Shown here: positions 34,437 to 47,200 of the stretch, in pieces
Layout of the letters: the number at the start of each line of letters is the position of its first letter
How positions within the stretch are numbered: the first letter of the stretch is position 1
Assembly: GCA_963971425.1 (NCBI GenBank)
Contig: OZ020517.1
Location: 24,810,462 to 24,874,461, forward strand
From: Bryoerythrophyllum caledonicum
Lineage: Eukaryota > Streptophyta > Bryopsida > Pottiales > Pottiaceae
Direction of reading: 5' to 3'
Length of the DNA: 64,000 nucleotides
Position numbers and translations under genes: made by a program
Notes under the pieces: model-generated
What the model was told of the DNA's origin: nothing
Databases searched by the model: none
What the model saw: only the letters and a program-made list of their open reading frames with translations

Positions 34437-36275
34437 CGATGGGTGAACAAACTAGTTTGTCATATCCATTTGTTTTTCCATGATGGACAGACTCCTATGA
34501 GATGTCGCTACCTCCCAAGATGCCTCAACCTCCCATTTGAATGCCTCCGCTTCATGAGCCTAAATAGTTTGGATGAGAGTCATCCGAAATGTGTTTATTT
34601 CACCGTGGAGTATTCGTGCTGATATCGTTTGAATGGTGTTCGCATAGTGGCGGGCTTCCTCCACAATTTCTTCCTTTATTGTGGCCATCTCCCGTCGAAC
34701 TTCGACAATGGTGTGATTGGTGCCGTGCTTCACTTCGCTTTGAACCATCCGTTGTAACTCTTCTTTTGACAATTCAATTTAAGGAGCATTTTCCAATTCT
34801 TGTAAACCCCGAGATTGAGGCAGTGGATGTTGCAAATCTCGCCGTGTTTGCCATGCTCCATTTTGAAAAAGACACCCTTCACATTCTCTTTACCAAAATA
34901 CGCCTCAAGACTCTTTTCTAATTCATCAATGCTTTTTATTTTGTTTAGATTCTTCGCTATAAGAAGTAATGCGTTCTTTTTAGCCTTATCTCTGTCACTC
35001 ATTTTTCCCTTAGTTGCAAAGTACATGGTAAAAATTTCATAATTTAGTGCAACCTTATGGTCTTTGATCTTTTGAGCTTATTTGGGTGAAGCTCTAAGTC
35101 TAAGTCAACTTTTTTTTGTTCATCGGTGACCTCATAGTCAAAATCCCTTGCAAAACCTTCTCGGACAATTTCTTTGTGAATTTTATACCATTGTTGATTG
35201 ATAAGATTAGGTCCAGATATTTTGACGGAAAGAAGGTTTGCAAGTGTTAAAGTGTCATACTTTTGCAAACCTTGCTATGGTTAGGAATTCCTTCTCCAAG
35301 AGTTAGGATACCTAGCCTAGTGCCACGAAGGAGACCAACTCCATCTATCTCAGGGTTTTTGAGATGAATTTTAATAGTGCCACTCCATCTCTTTGTTTTG
35401 TGATAGCACATGATAGCTAAAGGTCCCCCCAAGGTTTCCCGGAGTTCAATTCCCACAACATTCAATCTTTCTTTCCCCATCTCTTGAACGACATCTTTTA
35501 TTGACACTTCCAAATCTCCGAGTTGAAAAAATATTGTGACATGATAGTCTAGGGCAAATCCATTTTCATCTACCTCAACTCCACTTGGAAGTTGAGTTAG
35601 ATTTAAATGGTGACCGCCTTTCCCATCTATTCTCTTAGAGGGCCACTCCTCTTGAGAGACATATGGGAAAGAGGGAAGAACTTTTATCCTCTCCTTTGCC
35701 TCTTTCTCATTCAAGCCCATCCCCACAAGCTCATTTATGGTGTGAAATGGTTTTTTTGGACTATTTTCTCTCATCGCTATGGTATTTAATGTGTTAAATT
35801 CCAACTAGTATAGAGGTCTGTGTAAACTAGCTGCCCTGACCTTCTTTTGGCTTGGAGAAGAAGTGACATCAACATCAAACCGCTTTTGTGCCGACAGCAT
35901 ATCACAAACACTCTCTTCTACTACTTCCATTAATTCTAGTGCCCTAGAGGTTGAGGCAGCATGAACATGAGACATTTTGCAACAAAAAATAAAAATAATG
36001 TTACAACGATTGTCTAAAGAAATGAATTCCGTTTTTCTTCCTTTTACCTTGACACCTTTCCCTTCCCACAACTTATTTTGAGGGCCTTTTGGGTTTAAGA
36101 TAGTCAAGAGAAAATATCTAATAACTTTTAAATAAAGTTGTAAACATATACATATCAAAGACTGAAAATGAAAAAATATATGAAGACCTCTAATATGACA
36201 TCTAATAAAATACCATACACTCTTGTGGGAGGTGCCATAATAATGGTCACCTCCCTGTGAAAAAGTTGTTGTCAT
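34437..36275 (-). pseudogene. Unrecognised broken protein gene, probably of a mobile element
   Basis: Coding-like sequence runs leftward through 36275-34437 in pieces, broken in a few places. Pieces in order: a short N-terminal region (ALELMEVVEESVCDML), a long globular part (TINELVGMGLNEKEAKERIK; DYHVTIFFQLGDLEVSIKDVVQEMG; VVGIELRETLGGPLAIMCYHKTKRWSG), a middle part (LLSVKISGPNLINQQWYKIHKEIV), a part with SIDELEKSLEAYFGKENVKGVFFKM that looks like a beta-alpha-beta RNA-binding fold, and a C-terminal coiled coil (VRREMATIKEEIVEEARHYANTIQ). I do not recognise the family. It could be the ORF1 of a LINE or another element's nucleic-acid-binding protein. Its K/E/G-rich composition differs from the neighbouring LINE. 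Confidence 0.5.
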
Positions 36276-37779
36276 TATTAATAAATTAGAGAGGTGCGCA
36301 CTTGGATTTGCAAAATAAATCCTGTGGCTATATGCATTGATAAATCAACAAAGAAGGATTTTGTAGGAAATGGAATCTGGGAAGGAGGCTGGAGTTCTGG
36401 CCTAGGCCAGAGTCACTGGACATTTGCTGAATAAGGAGTTGGTTAGGCCGGTCTCATTGCGTGCTCCAACTCCCTGTGACGATGACTGCTCCAATCGCTA
36501 GAAACGACTTGAACGGCTCGCTCTTGCACAATGCAGGTTCTCTTGCAAACTTCGATCTTGTGCTCGGCAGGCTCTTGTATTCGTTCTGGAGTTTGAAGGG
36601 TAACACCCTTGGCATTGTGTGGGATGGTGGCTGGACAACGGAGCACGGACTGCGATGTAATAGGCGCTACAGGCGCGCCGCTTTTTGGTCGGGCTGGAGC
36701 AGATTGCCTTTGGCCGCACCTTCTGGAGTGGCAGCTAGAGAGGGCCGTAGGTTCCGGCAACGACTCGTCTTTCGCAAACAACTTGTGGTCTCCTATGCTA
36801 CTCTTCACAGTTCTCTTGCGCTTGTGGTCTCCTGTACTACTCTCCACACGCCTCTTGCATTGCTCTTGTACTCGGTTACAAAGGTTGTGATCACAATGTC
36901 TTGTGTAACAAAAATTGCTATGACATATGCAGCTACGACGGGTAAATAGACGAGAGGTGTTGCTTTGGCGATGGAGTGCTACAGTAGTAGTTATGCAATG
37001 GAAAATGGTGAGAGGGGGTTTGAACGGAAACTGAGCTAGGGTTTTATAGAGGTGTGGCAAGGTTAGGGTATCTGGGGGTGAAAAGATAAATTAGAAAAGA
37101 CGCCGTTGTTGTGATTCGACCGACCTTGTGACGATCTGGACGTGGTGTTTTCGGCGCCCTATGGTGCTTCGCATGCGGTGTCCATTGGCGCAGAGAAAGT
37201 CGAGCTTAATGTCAAGTTCGGTGAGTTGTCTCTTTGAAAGGTAGAGGTTAAGCTTAATTGAGTTGGCAAGCTTTCCTTTCGGTGGGAGCTGAGGGTGTTG
37301 GTTGGAGGTGAGGTGGGATGCGACTTGTGTCTTTTTTTTCCATTGGTTGCCGTGGACGGCGCACCGACGGATCATGCTATTTTTGATGATGTTGCGTCCG
37401 TCAAGGGCTAGATGCTTACTACAAGAAGGTCGTCTACAATCCTGACAAGGTAACTATAAAAAATGAACAAATAGTTGGGAAGAATATACTTGGATTTTGG
37501 AAGTGGCGGTGGCATGTGAAAGGCTGCAATCATTGGCTGAGTGTTGATTGTGGCGGAAAAGATGGCAGGAATCTTGGTAAGCTCTTGATCGGTTGTTGCA
37601 ATCGCTAGTTGAGGCGAGTATTGTATGTGTTTGTCACCTAGAAACGAAAACGAATAATGAGGAGTATGCAAATTGTATGAGATAGGTTAGGATGCTTACC
37701 TGAGGTTTGGCGCGGTTGATGCTGCAACACTGCTGCCGCGAATCTTGTTTGCTCCACATTGCGCGGACTCGGTTGGCTG
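36276..37779. other. Left flank of the CACTA insertion, no gene recognised
   Basis: More GC-rich than the DNA to its left. Open frames on both strands (for example 36443-37060 minus and 36461-36949 plus) are not recognised. 36782-36859 holds two copies of a 39-bp unit starting CTTGTGGTCTCCT. 37396-37441 reads like a short exon end (DAYYKKVVYNPDK followed by GTAAC). The sequence resumes at 49614 with similar composition, so the transposon split one pre-existing region. Confidence 0.4.
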
Positions 37780-37782
37780 CTA

Positions 37783-37818
37783 CACTATAAAAAAACCCTG
37801 TTTTTTCTGATGTCTAAA
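37783..37818 (+). repeat. Left terminal inverted repeat of the CACTA element
   Basis: It starts CACTATAAAAAAACCCTG and ends ATGTCTAAA. It matches the reversed right end at 35 of 36 positions; the ninth base differs (A here, G there). The last part is itself a GATGTCT motif. Confidence 0.95.
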
Positions 37819-38490
37819 TCTGACGCAGAGACATCAAAAAAAATGTCTTGTTAGACAGGAAGACATCCTAGACACGAGGATGTCTAATCGGACATCCAAA
37901 ATTATCTAAAGACATCCTCATTTTCAGGGTGTCTTGAGGTAACTTTGGGAGGTAAAACGTGTGCCACGTAGGTGACACATCAGCGCCATGTGGACGGGCA
38001 ATGCCACATGGCAATGAATTTCATCATGATGTGGACTTTTCGGTGGTCCCGTAGAATCTGATGTGGCGGCGCCAAAATCCGACGTGGACCCGGGAAAATC
38101 CGACGTGGCACACAGGAAATCCGACGTGGCACCCGGGATAATCTGACGTGGACCCGGGAAAATGATGTGGCATGCCACGTCAGCAAAGTTTTCGGGGGTT
38201 TTAGGGTCAAATGATGTTTCTGTTAGACATCATGTAAGACATCTTTGTGTCTTGCTTGATGTCTCCAGTGCCTAGAACGATGTCAAGATTGATGTCTCCG
38301 TTATATTTGTGATGTTTACACGGATGTCTGTTGTGACATCTCGTGGGACATCGAAGTAAACGTTTTCTGTTTTGGTGATGTTTGCGAGGATGTGACGATT
38401 AATGTCTTTTGGGCATATTAAAGGACATCTGGGATGACATTTGTAGATGTTTATATAGACATCAGAACCGTAAACCACAGACGTCTTACA
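37806..38490. repeat. Left subterminal motif region of the CACTA element
   Basis: AGACATC and its reverse GATGTCT, with near variants, recur many times in both orientations at 37806-37935 and 38210-38490. A different 21-bp array lies between them. Subterminal repeats of this type are the binding sites of the TNPA-type protein in En/Spm. Confidence 0.8.
38057..38175 (+). repeat. 21-bp tandem repeat with GACGTGG core
   Basis: Units TCCGACGTGGACCCGGGAAAA and variants start at 38057, 38078, 38099, 38120, 38142 and (partial) 38163. GACGTGGC/CCACGTC is an ACGT-core motif of the kind bound by plant bZIP factors. The array is distinct from the AGACATC motif and lies only at the left end. It could be a promoter element or a second protein-binding array. 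Confidence 0.75.
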
Positions 38491-39178
38491 TAACATCAGC
38501 ATGTGCTCTGCTCACATAGCACAAAACTAGCATGTTCAGTAATACACCAGTCAACAACTGCGAGATACTACGCACCCACAACCTCAAGCCCCTCTACTAT
38601 CATCCCTTGCTGTCGATACCCCCCTACGGTCGTGCGCATGACCGCCGCTGCACATGTTCAATAAGCCAACAACGAATGCACTTAAAAAAGGGTTTCCAAA
38701 GGCGAAGAATTTTGATTTAATTTCATTTACTTGCACTACCTACCTACACATGGTTGACTTCCTAACATCAAGAAATTGATAACCCTACTTCTTGTACTAT
38801 ACGAACGGTCAGCATAGTAGATTACAAGGTGAATCATGCCATAAGATGTCCACACAAACGTCAAAGTAGACATCTTCGACAGGTTTTACTGGATGTCTAT
38901 GAAGACATCTTCTGGATGTCATGTTCCACTCACCTACGTGCACGCCTCTGCCGTCATTTTCTCTTCGCGGCCTCTGATCTTGTTTCGCTGCCTCTCTGGA
39001 ATTGCGAAAAAACAACAGCTCACTTACTCTGCGTATGCAATTTCATTCTATACTACAAAGCAGGGCTTATTTCTTCTATCTTCATGTGTTTTCTATGCTT
39101 TCCTTACCACCATACGGGTCCATTTCAGAAAAAAATGTGCATACATGCAAGTAACCAAGTCCAAACATAACATCATAG

Positions 39179-41704
39179 TCATTTCTTCTGTACCTTATCA
39201 ACCACCTTCTTAGGTTTTGACTGGCTTCCTTGCTTCTCTTCATGTGCCTTCTTCGGTTGAGATTGTCCCGTTGCCTTTGGTGTGACAGACTTTCCCGGTT
39301 TTGACAATCCTGCAGGCTTGGGCATCTTCACCGGAGCCTTTGTTTCGGTACCTGCCTTCGCATTGCACCTTACAAAATATCCCAAGGACTCATCTTGTTT
39401 TTTGACTGCCTCCTGATTCTAACATATTTCAAACATGAAATATTATGCACAAATAAGCAAAATGTGTGACATGAACATGTAGCTACCATAAAACACTGAA
39501 AACTATGTGCACTGGCTTCCCACCATGACATTCAGACACATGCTTAAAACATAACAGTGTTTGCAAAGATGTCTGCTGGATGTCTCTACTGACGCAAGGA
39601 TGTCTCCAAAGACGTCTGTGCGTCCACCAGATGTCGCTGCAAAAGGCATTCCGAACATGGTGACGTGCAGAGTCCCAAACATGGTCACTGCATGTCTAAT
39701 CTAAGTTTACCTTTGCAATCTCCTCTGTTTCTACCGTCTCTGCTGCAAGCACCGGTGTAATGGCCTCCTCAACCTCCTCTACAAGTTCAGCCACCGCACT
39801 CGTGCCTACCACAGTGTCTCCTTCTTCTGATCCCCCTCCTTCTGCAACCTCCATGGACGTGCCTTCTTTCTTGTCCGTCGCAGCTCCCATGTTGGCATCC
39901 TGCCCAATCATGCGCTCAGACACGCCCGATGTGCCATGGTTTGGAGATGCTGGCCGCGTCTTGTCCATAGTGGTTGTTGGTGTAGGAGTAACCTGCAATA
40001 ACGAAACGCGCTGCAGGTTAGCCCATTCGACATGTTTTTCGACATCCTCTTAGACATCCCTTAAGACATCTTTGTGGACATCTTCGTAGACATCTTATCA
40101 TAAACTGATCATTTAAGGAGATTCTATAAGTGTAGAAACTGTAGAATTTGTGTGGATATAATTTTGAAGATAAGAAGGAGAAGTATTCCAAAGTAACCTG
40201 CAATAACACGGGTGTTGTAGGTACTGGCAGCTCCATGTGAGGTTGCGGGGTCGAGGAAGTCTGGGAGTCCAAAAGCTGGCGGATCATCATTTCTAAGCGC
40301 TGATGAGAGTCATCAATCTTGGCCTCCAAGCGCGTGCTGGAGGCATAAATCCTCCCCTCCAAACGCTCGTTTGATGCCTCCATTTTTTGCTCGAGCTCTT
40401 GTAGCTTGTTTTCGACTTCCTGCACATCGTCATCGTTGTCATCGATGTCCCTATCCTCCTGCATTTCATTGTACTGCGCCTCCATCTCCTCGTTAATCTC
40501 TGATTCGTACGGTGAGCGGTGAAGCCGGCAACACTGCAGTAAAGTATTCACAGAATTGGAGGCACAGATTTTAACAAAGACAACAAAGATAACATTTGCA
40601 CAGACGTCTCAGGATGTCCCCAACAACTTCGAAGATGCTTACCAGCTTCACTACCGCCGCCTCCCTGAGCGTTGCGGGCCTTGGTCGCTTGCTGCCCTTC
40701 CCCTTCGAGACATATGCCATTCTCTCAGACTGCACCTTGGCCTCTGAGGTGCTCCTTCTCTTCACGAGCTTGTTCCATTGCTGATCTGTCACCTCTGGTG
40801 GTTTCCGATGTCCTCTATCGATCAGCTGGTTCAGTGCATAGCGTCGGTTCGTTAACGCCTTGTTTACCTTCGTAGCGATCCATGCTGAGTCCACTTCGTC
40901 GTCAACGCCGTCCGCCCTCACGTCCCACCCTACAAAACATATTTCAATCGACGCTGTGAGACATCCCTGCAGACATCTTCGTAGACATCCTGCCGGACAG
41001 CCCTGAAGACATCCTAATAGACATCCTCTTAGACAGAAAACCGTCATCCCCTCCAACAGAAGCACAATTCTCTTACCTCCTGCCAAGCGATTGAAGAATC
41101 TCTCCCTCATCGCCTGAGTCTGCTCTTTGAAGTTGTAGTTTGGATCTAACTCCTTTGAGATCAAGCGCAAATCTTCCTCGTATGTTTTCTTCAAGTTCCC
41201 ATTAGGGAAGCCCTTCTCGTCCACGGTCAAGACTTTCTTCACCGCTTCCCTCTTCAACTGCCGTGCTGATCCACGCTGCAGAGGTGTTGCCTCTTCAGCG
41301 ATGTCATCGTCCTCGATTTCCTCATCCTCTGTGTCGTTTGCCTCCTCCTCATATTCTGGGTCTTCAAACCCCCGACTGTACAACAAGAAACCTTGGCTGA
41401 TAAAACAATACAACATAAAACCACAAAGTAATCACATGTTTTCAATCTTTTGGTGCACTCACCGGAAATCCTGTTGCAGTTCAAGGTCTTTCATCCGCTT
41501 TGTCCGGGTCTGTGCCTCAGTTGCCACGGACCATTTCTGCTTGTTGCTGGGTCCTGCCTGCACGTCTTCGCGATTCTTTGTCCGCAACTCTCTAGTGTGG
41601 CTGTCTTCTCTGCGTGGCGATGGCGGCCGCTTCTTCTCGCCCTTCCTCGTCATCATGACGCGCCTGGCTGGCCACTCAACAAACGCCTCGTACTTCGCAG
41701 CCAT
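39179..41704 (-). CDS. CACTA TNPA-like protein (plant transposase, Ptta/En/Spm, Transposase_24 type)
   Basis: Six exons read from splice sites and frame: 41704-41463, 41375-41077, 40929-40643, 40533-40198, 39992-39711 and 39418-39179, giving 1686 nt and 561 residues with no internal stop. The N-terminus starts MAAKYEAFVEWPARR. Exon 2 has an acidic run (EEEANDTEDEEIEDDD) and KKTYEEDLRLISKELDPNYNF. Exon 3 has the part most like Transposase_24: DQQWNKLVKRRSTSEAKVQ then MAYVSKGKGSKRPR. Exon 4 is a long coiled coil (VENKLQELEQKMEASNERLE). The last exon is a lysine-rich tail. In En/Spm such a protein binds subterminal repeats and helps the TNP2 transposase. Four of five introns carry AGACATC motifs (one has only one or two). 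The intron 4 donor reads GTTACT and its ends share a 16-bp direct repeat. Confidence 0.75.
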
Positions 41705-44250
41705 GCCACAGACATGAAAACACACTTTTAGTGAACAGAAGCACAAAATTAGACATCTTACTAGACATCCAGTCAGACATCTTCGCGGACAACGTCTCAT
41801 ACTTCGAAGTAAACATGCAGCACAATCACGGTATTCACAATGCGGATCAAACCACATCATTCAGAAGATCATGAACATGAGCACAAGCACATACACCACC
41901 TCGTCGTACTACTGCTACAACTGCTGTTCGGGAGTCATGAAATGGACAAACAGACGTCCTGCAGCACACCAACCGTACGAAACCGAACTTTTCCCTCACC
42001 AAATTTCACAGCCACGAAATCACGAATGAAGAAGCTGAAAATCAATTGCAGAACAGATGTGGAGGTAAGGAGAAGAACCACAAATTGACGGAAGCAGACA
42101 ATTCCAAAACCAGAAACAAAAACGTTCGACGGGGATCGGAGCTTCACATCTTCAAGAAGGGAGAGAGCGGGCTCATCAGCGAGGATCGAGCTGCAGAAGC
42201 GGAGCGGTAGAGCGCTCGGAGGAGGGGAGGTGACCTCGCAGGAGACGTTTGCACAATGCAGAGGTGCGAGACGATGCAGGAAAGGCGGCAGCCTTAAAGG
42301 CTCGGTCCGCGGTCACCCATCACCGACCTCCGGACTTATCACCGTGCCCCTCGCCCTATCACCGTGCGATTTCAGAAACCCTCTCCAGCGCTGGTTGATC
42401 GGCGCAGCGCTGTTGAAAATTTTGTCTCCATGCCCCGATTCCAACTTCCTCCCCTTTTGCAGGCATCAATCTGCTCGTGCGACCTCAATCCCAAGAGCAA
42501 AGTGGAGGTCCACATCGCATGTGGAGGAAGTGACGAAATTTGAGGTGGAGCTTAGGGTTCCAGTTGCTACATACCTTCTGATCCATCGTTTTCCCAATAC
42601 TTCGTACGGAGATTGGTGTAGGAAGAGGTAATTGCGGTCGCCGATTTGCTTCCATGGCTTCCTTGAATCGCGCGCTCCGCCGCACTTCTGTTCCGGGATT
42701 TTGACATTGCTCTTTCATTGTTGTTGTAGGCGGTGTGACTCTTGCAAGGGTATCGATAAAGTTATTGAAGACGTCGAGAGCTGCGTTTGTAACCACGGAC
42801 GCTCGCAACTTCTCTGGTACGGTGTCTCCACATCCACCATGTCTATAACGCACATGAAATCCTCTAGTTCCCTCCATGTTTTCAGAATGCTATGGTATGC
42901 ACTAAGGTAGGAATATTGAGGACCTTGGTTGCATGAAAAGTAGGAGTCGTAGCTTATCACAGTTGCCTTAGCTGTTTGACAGTATGCGCAGCCGATGCTA
43001 AGTAGGTTGGACACGTGGATTAGGGTTGCTTATAATTTATTCCTACTGTCATTTTGACGTCTAGACATCTCGTTAGACATCTACTTAGACATCTCGTTAG
43101 ACATCTACGTAGACATCCCATGAGACATCTGCAGGTGAAGAAGTTATTTCATACTTTACGTTGGCAGAAGTTAAGCATCATGGGAAGTATTCAGAACATT
43201 CTTTCAGCTGACATAGAACAACCAAGTTTGGAGTTTGGAAATCAATAGGAATGTATTTTCTTTCATTGTATGAAGAATTACTATTTGAACATAAGGAAAA
43301 TTGAAGAGACTAGAAGCTTGCGATGTTTTTTCGCACTCCATGCACATTGATGTTATGAAATGCACTGTACAGTGAAGTAAATTGGAAATTAAAATCACAT
43401 TATCTATGTATAAAATTTTGTTCATGCCTATAGTGTACAAGTGGATAATAATTCTATATGAGGACGTTACTTTGCGCAATTCGTATTTTGTAGAAGACTT
43501 ACTTCCAAGGTACAAACCCAATGTATTCGATTGCTATATTAACGTCTGCATTTTGAGTACAGTACTTCATTTACTTCATACTATCGTGTAAGAAAGTTTC
43601 GATCCACATATTCGATATTCATGATGTGAATTTGTGCATATACTTCTAGACGCCGTCATTTCCATTCTCCATGTGTAAGTGCTGAAGGACAATGAAATCT
43701 GTTCAAGGTTCGTTCTTTGAGGACGTCTACTGTGATGTCATCATGGATGTTCTCATAGACATCTTTAATGATCAAGACACAGTCTTACAATTGCATGTTC
43801 ACGTTCTATGTATGGTTATGTGAAGATTGTCTTTTCTGTATTGCACTAAGTACTCTTAAGATGGTTATTTTTTATTATCAGCAATGTATGCATGCACATG
43901 TACACGTACGATCAATGCAGTGGATGTATACTACCATCACCTATGGCAGAACACCTATAATCATCCATCTATAATGATGTGCATGGCTGTAGAGAACAGG
44001 GATAATACGTTGTGGTCTCTGACGTAGATATACCAACCACGTACGATGTCTTAGGAGACATCATTACGGATGCTATCATAGACGTCTCTGCGTTTAAATG
44101 GACATCCTCGTACACATTCTGCAGTAAATGATGCCAAATTTGAACAATGCGCAGTCGTGTACAAGTCATTTCTTCCGTGTTCCTTACGATCAGTATGATT
44201 TCTAACATGGTATAATATATTTTTCTATACTTCGCAGCGAAGTTGCGGCA
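41705..44250. promoter_or_regulatory. Head-to-head intergenic region between the two CACTA genes
   Basis: About 2.5 kb separates the two divergent start codons, so promoters of both genes should lie here. 42130-42560 is GC-rich. AGACATC motifs sit at 41750-41795, 43060-43131 (six units in 12-bp steps), 43722-43765 and 44045-44110. A minus-strand ORF at 42485-42877 (130 codons, with TEVRRSARFKEAMEANRRPQ) is not recognised and could be an upstream exon. No TATA box is claimed. Confidence 0.5.
43060..43131. repeat. 12-bp periodic AGACATC array
   Basis: TAGACATCTCGT, TAGACATCTACT, TAGACATCTCGT, TAGACATCTACG, TAGACATCCCA and GAGACATCTGCAG follow head to tail, at 12-bp steps except for one step of 11-13. 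The fixed core is AGACATC with a variable 5-base spacer. It is the cleanest of the arrays in this element. Confidence 0.85.
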
Positions 44251-47200
44251 ATGAGTACACAGCGGTGCCGCCATGGCGCAATGATTCGAATTGATGCTGA
44301 TGGGCGGACAATGCGTCACATCCCGCTTGCGGACCTTATCCTCCAAACAGAGCTACGAGTGGCAACGACGCAAAACATATCATCATTTTACTGCCCTTGC
44401 CAAACCTGCCATGGGGGTCGACGCCAGAGAATCGCCGTCATCCGAGAGCACCTCGCAGCCATTGACAGAGACCCATTTTTGACTAAGTCCATCATCGGGG
44501 GTGACCCGCCTCATGGGTATCCACCGGAGGATATATGGGTGGAGGATGTTGCATACGATGACGACGTTGTACATGATGGTGGCACAGCTGACGCTGATGA
44601 TGTCCCCGACGATGTTGTTCACGATGTCCCTAGAAGGGATGATGTCAACGCAGACGCCATACTACTCGATGAGTTTCACGACGTCCAGCGCCAGGTTATG
44701 GATGCTTTGGATCGTGGTGATGCACTACACAGGGATGCAGGAGGCGAACCCAATGTGGTAGACAATGATGAGTTCGATAGCGACACAGTTGATAAACTGC
44801 AGAACTTGTATGCGGAAGCCACGACACCAGTGTATCCAGGAGCAAAAACCAGCGTTGTCTCTGCTACAATCGTTCTGATGAACATGTGTGTTGTGTTTGG
44901 GGTCAGCAACACTTTCAGAACCGAATTGTTCAGGTACTTGGCACAGGATTTACTACTGAAGGACAACAAGCTGCCCAACACTCATTATGCCGCCGCAAAG
45001 ACAATTCGGAGATTGGGGTTGGACTACAACAACATCCATGCTTGTCCAGATGGCTGTGTATTGTATGAGAATGATCATGCAGAGTTGGTGACATGCCCAC
45101 AGTGTTCGAAGTCTAGATGGTTGGAGGGCACAACTTCCATCCCAGCAAAGGTGATAAGACACTTCCCTCTCATTCCGCGGCTTCAACGAATGTGGAGATC
45201 GCCAGAGATTGCAAGCATGTTGACCGGTTACAAAAAACATGTTAGTGACGATGGAATTATGCGATCTGTAGTTGACAGTCCCGCGTGGAAGCACATCAAC
45301 ACGGACGCTGCGTTTGACATCTTCGGACGTGAGGACCGAAACATGCGACTTGCTTTAGCACTTGACAGTGTAAATCCCTTCAAGTTGAGCAACACAAACT
45401 GGTCGACGTGGCCAATGCTGGTATTGATTTATAACTTGGAGCCGTGGTTTGTTACGAAGAAGTTCTTCATATCATTGTGCATATTGATTTCGGGGAAGTG
45501 GTCGCCCACGGCGACAAACATTGATGTATACCTGCGCCCATTGTTGAACGAGCTACAGCAACTTTGGCGAGGTGTACCAGCACAGGATTTCAGCCAACCC
45601 GTGGGGTCTCGACGCTTCAACCTACGCGGGTTGCTCATGTGGACTATTTCGGATTTCCCGGCGTACGGCCTGATCTCTGGTCTATCATGTAAGGGGTATA
45701 AAGGTTGTCCTTGCTGTGGCCCACAAACAGATGCTCGTATGGCGAAGACTGGGGATCTGCGCCCTGACCGTACGGCAAGAGGCTCGAAGATAGTGTATGG
45801 GGGAATACGTCGATATCTCGGTCGTCAGCATCCATATCGGAGGTACACTAGGTTCAATGGCCACCGTGAGACTCGAACGGCGCCACCAACCGTCTCAGGG
45901 TTAGACGTTATCCGGTACGCTGCATGGCGGCAATCATACTTGGATCTTGGTGGGCGGGAAGGGGCTCCCGGTGACCCTGTTCACAGCACGGGAGTCAAGC
46001 GTCTCAGTGCATTCTTCGAGCTACCGTACTGGCAGGTAAATAAGTCGTTCATCTTCTGTTGTAACAGTTGTCGTTCGCACTTTACGGGCATATAATCGTC
46101 ACGGTACTCCGCACGGATGTCTTCTGAGACTTAACAGATGTCTTCGTAGACGTCTTCGTAGACATCAATTACAACAGCTAGACGTGGACGACAGTGAACC
46201 GCACAATCACGGCATATTGAGCACGAGGAATATGGATCTAATCACATGAATGGTTATTATGTAACAGCATCTGAAGGTTCGACACATCTTGGATGTCATG
46301 CACTGTGAAAAAAATCTATGCGAGAACATTCTGAAGACGTTGTTTGGAATGAACGACAGCCCTGGAAGTCGCCAAGATCTGCAGGACTTGAACATACGTG
46401 AGGAGATTTGGTTGCAGCCCCCACGTTGTCGAGGTCATGAGTACTACATGCCGCAGGCCCCATACATTCTGAAGCTAGAGGAGAAACAACAGTTCGTTCA
46501 TATAGTTTCAAGTATGCGAACTCCAACAAAGTACGTGGGGGCAATTCACAAGCGGTTGCAGGACGGGAAACTACAATATATGAAGACGCACGACTACCAT
46601 GTCCTTATGCAACAGGTACGAAGTTGAATTGGAAATGAGTTCTGAAAAAACTAAAGTACATAGAAGAGTTGAGGTGCTAAAAAGAACTGAATATAGTAGG
46701 AACCCGCATCACTTTGAGACATCATTTCAAACGTCCGCATGTCTAGAAGCATGTCGAGAAGGACATCCTTATGTCCATGCAGACACGGTTGATGTTTTTG
46801 TACACCTCTTTTGAGGTAGATGGAACTGGCAATCCGTTCTTACAAGCACGCATAACTCAATGTCAGAGGATCAGTAGTTTCTTACTTGCACATGATGATT
46901 GTATGGGGGGTTGCAGATACTTGCGGTGGCCATTCGCAACGTCTTTGGCGAAGAGGTGCGGGTTGCGATCATCAAAATGTGCAGGGTTTTCCAGCGCATA
47001 TGCGAGAAGGAGGTACGAGAAGACTCCCGCGATAGTCTCATGCACGATGTGGTAATGGCAACATGCGTGTTGGAGAAGGAATTCCCACCGACGTTCTTAA
47101 ACGTGATGGCGCATCTTCCTGTACATCTTGTGGAACAACTCTTCATATGTGGACCGGTCCACTGTAGATGGATGTATCCAATCGAGAGATACATGAAGAC

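Noticed and set aside
41254-41717. Plus-strand serine-rich ORFs opposite the TNPA-like exons
   Set aside because: They are complements of the acidic minus-strand exon and have no independent support.
43060-43131. CRISPR-like array of regular short repeats
   Set aside because: Units are 12 bp with 5-base spacers, the same motif is scattered over a eukaryotic CACTA element, and no cas gene is near.
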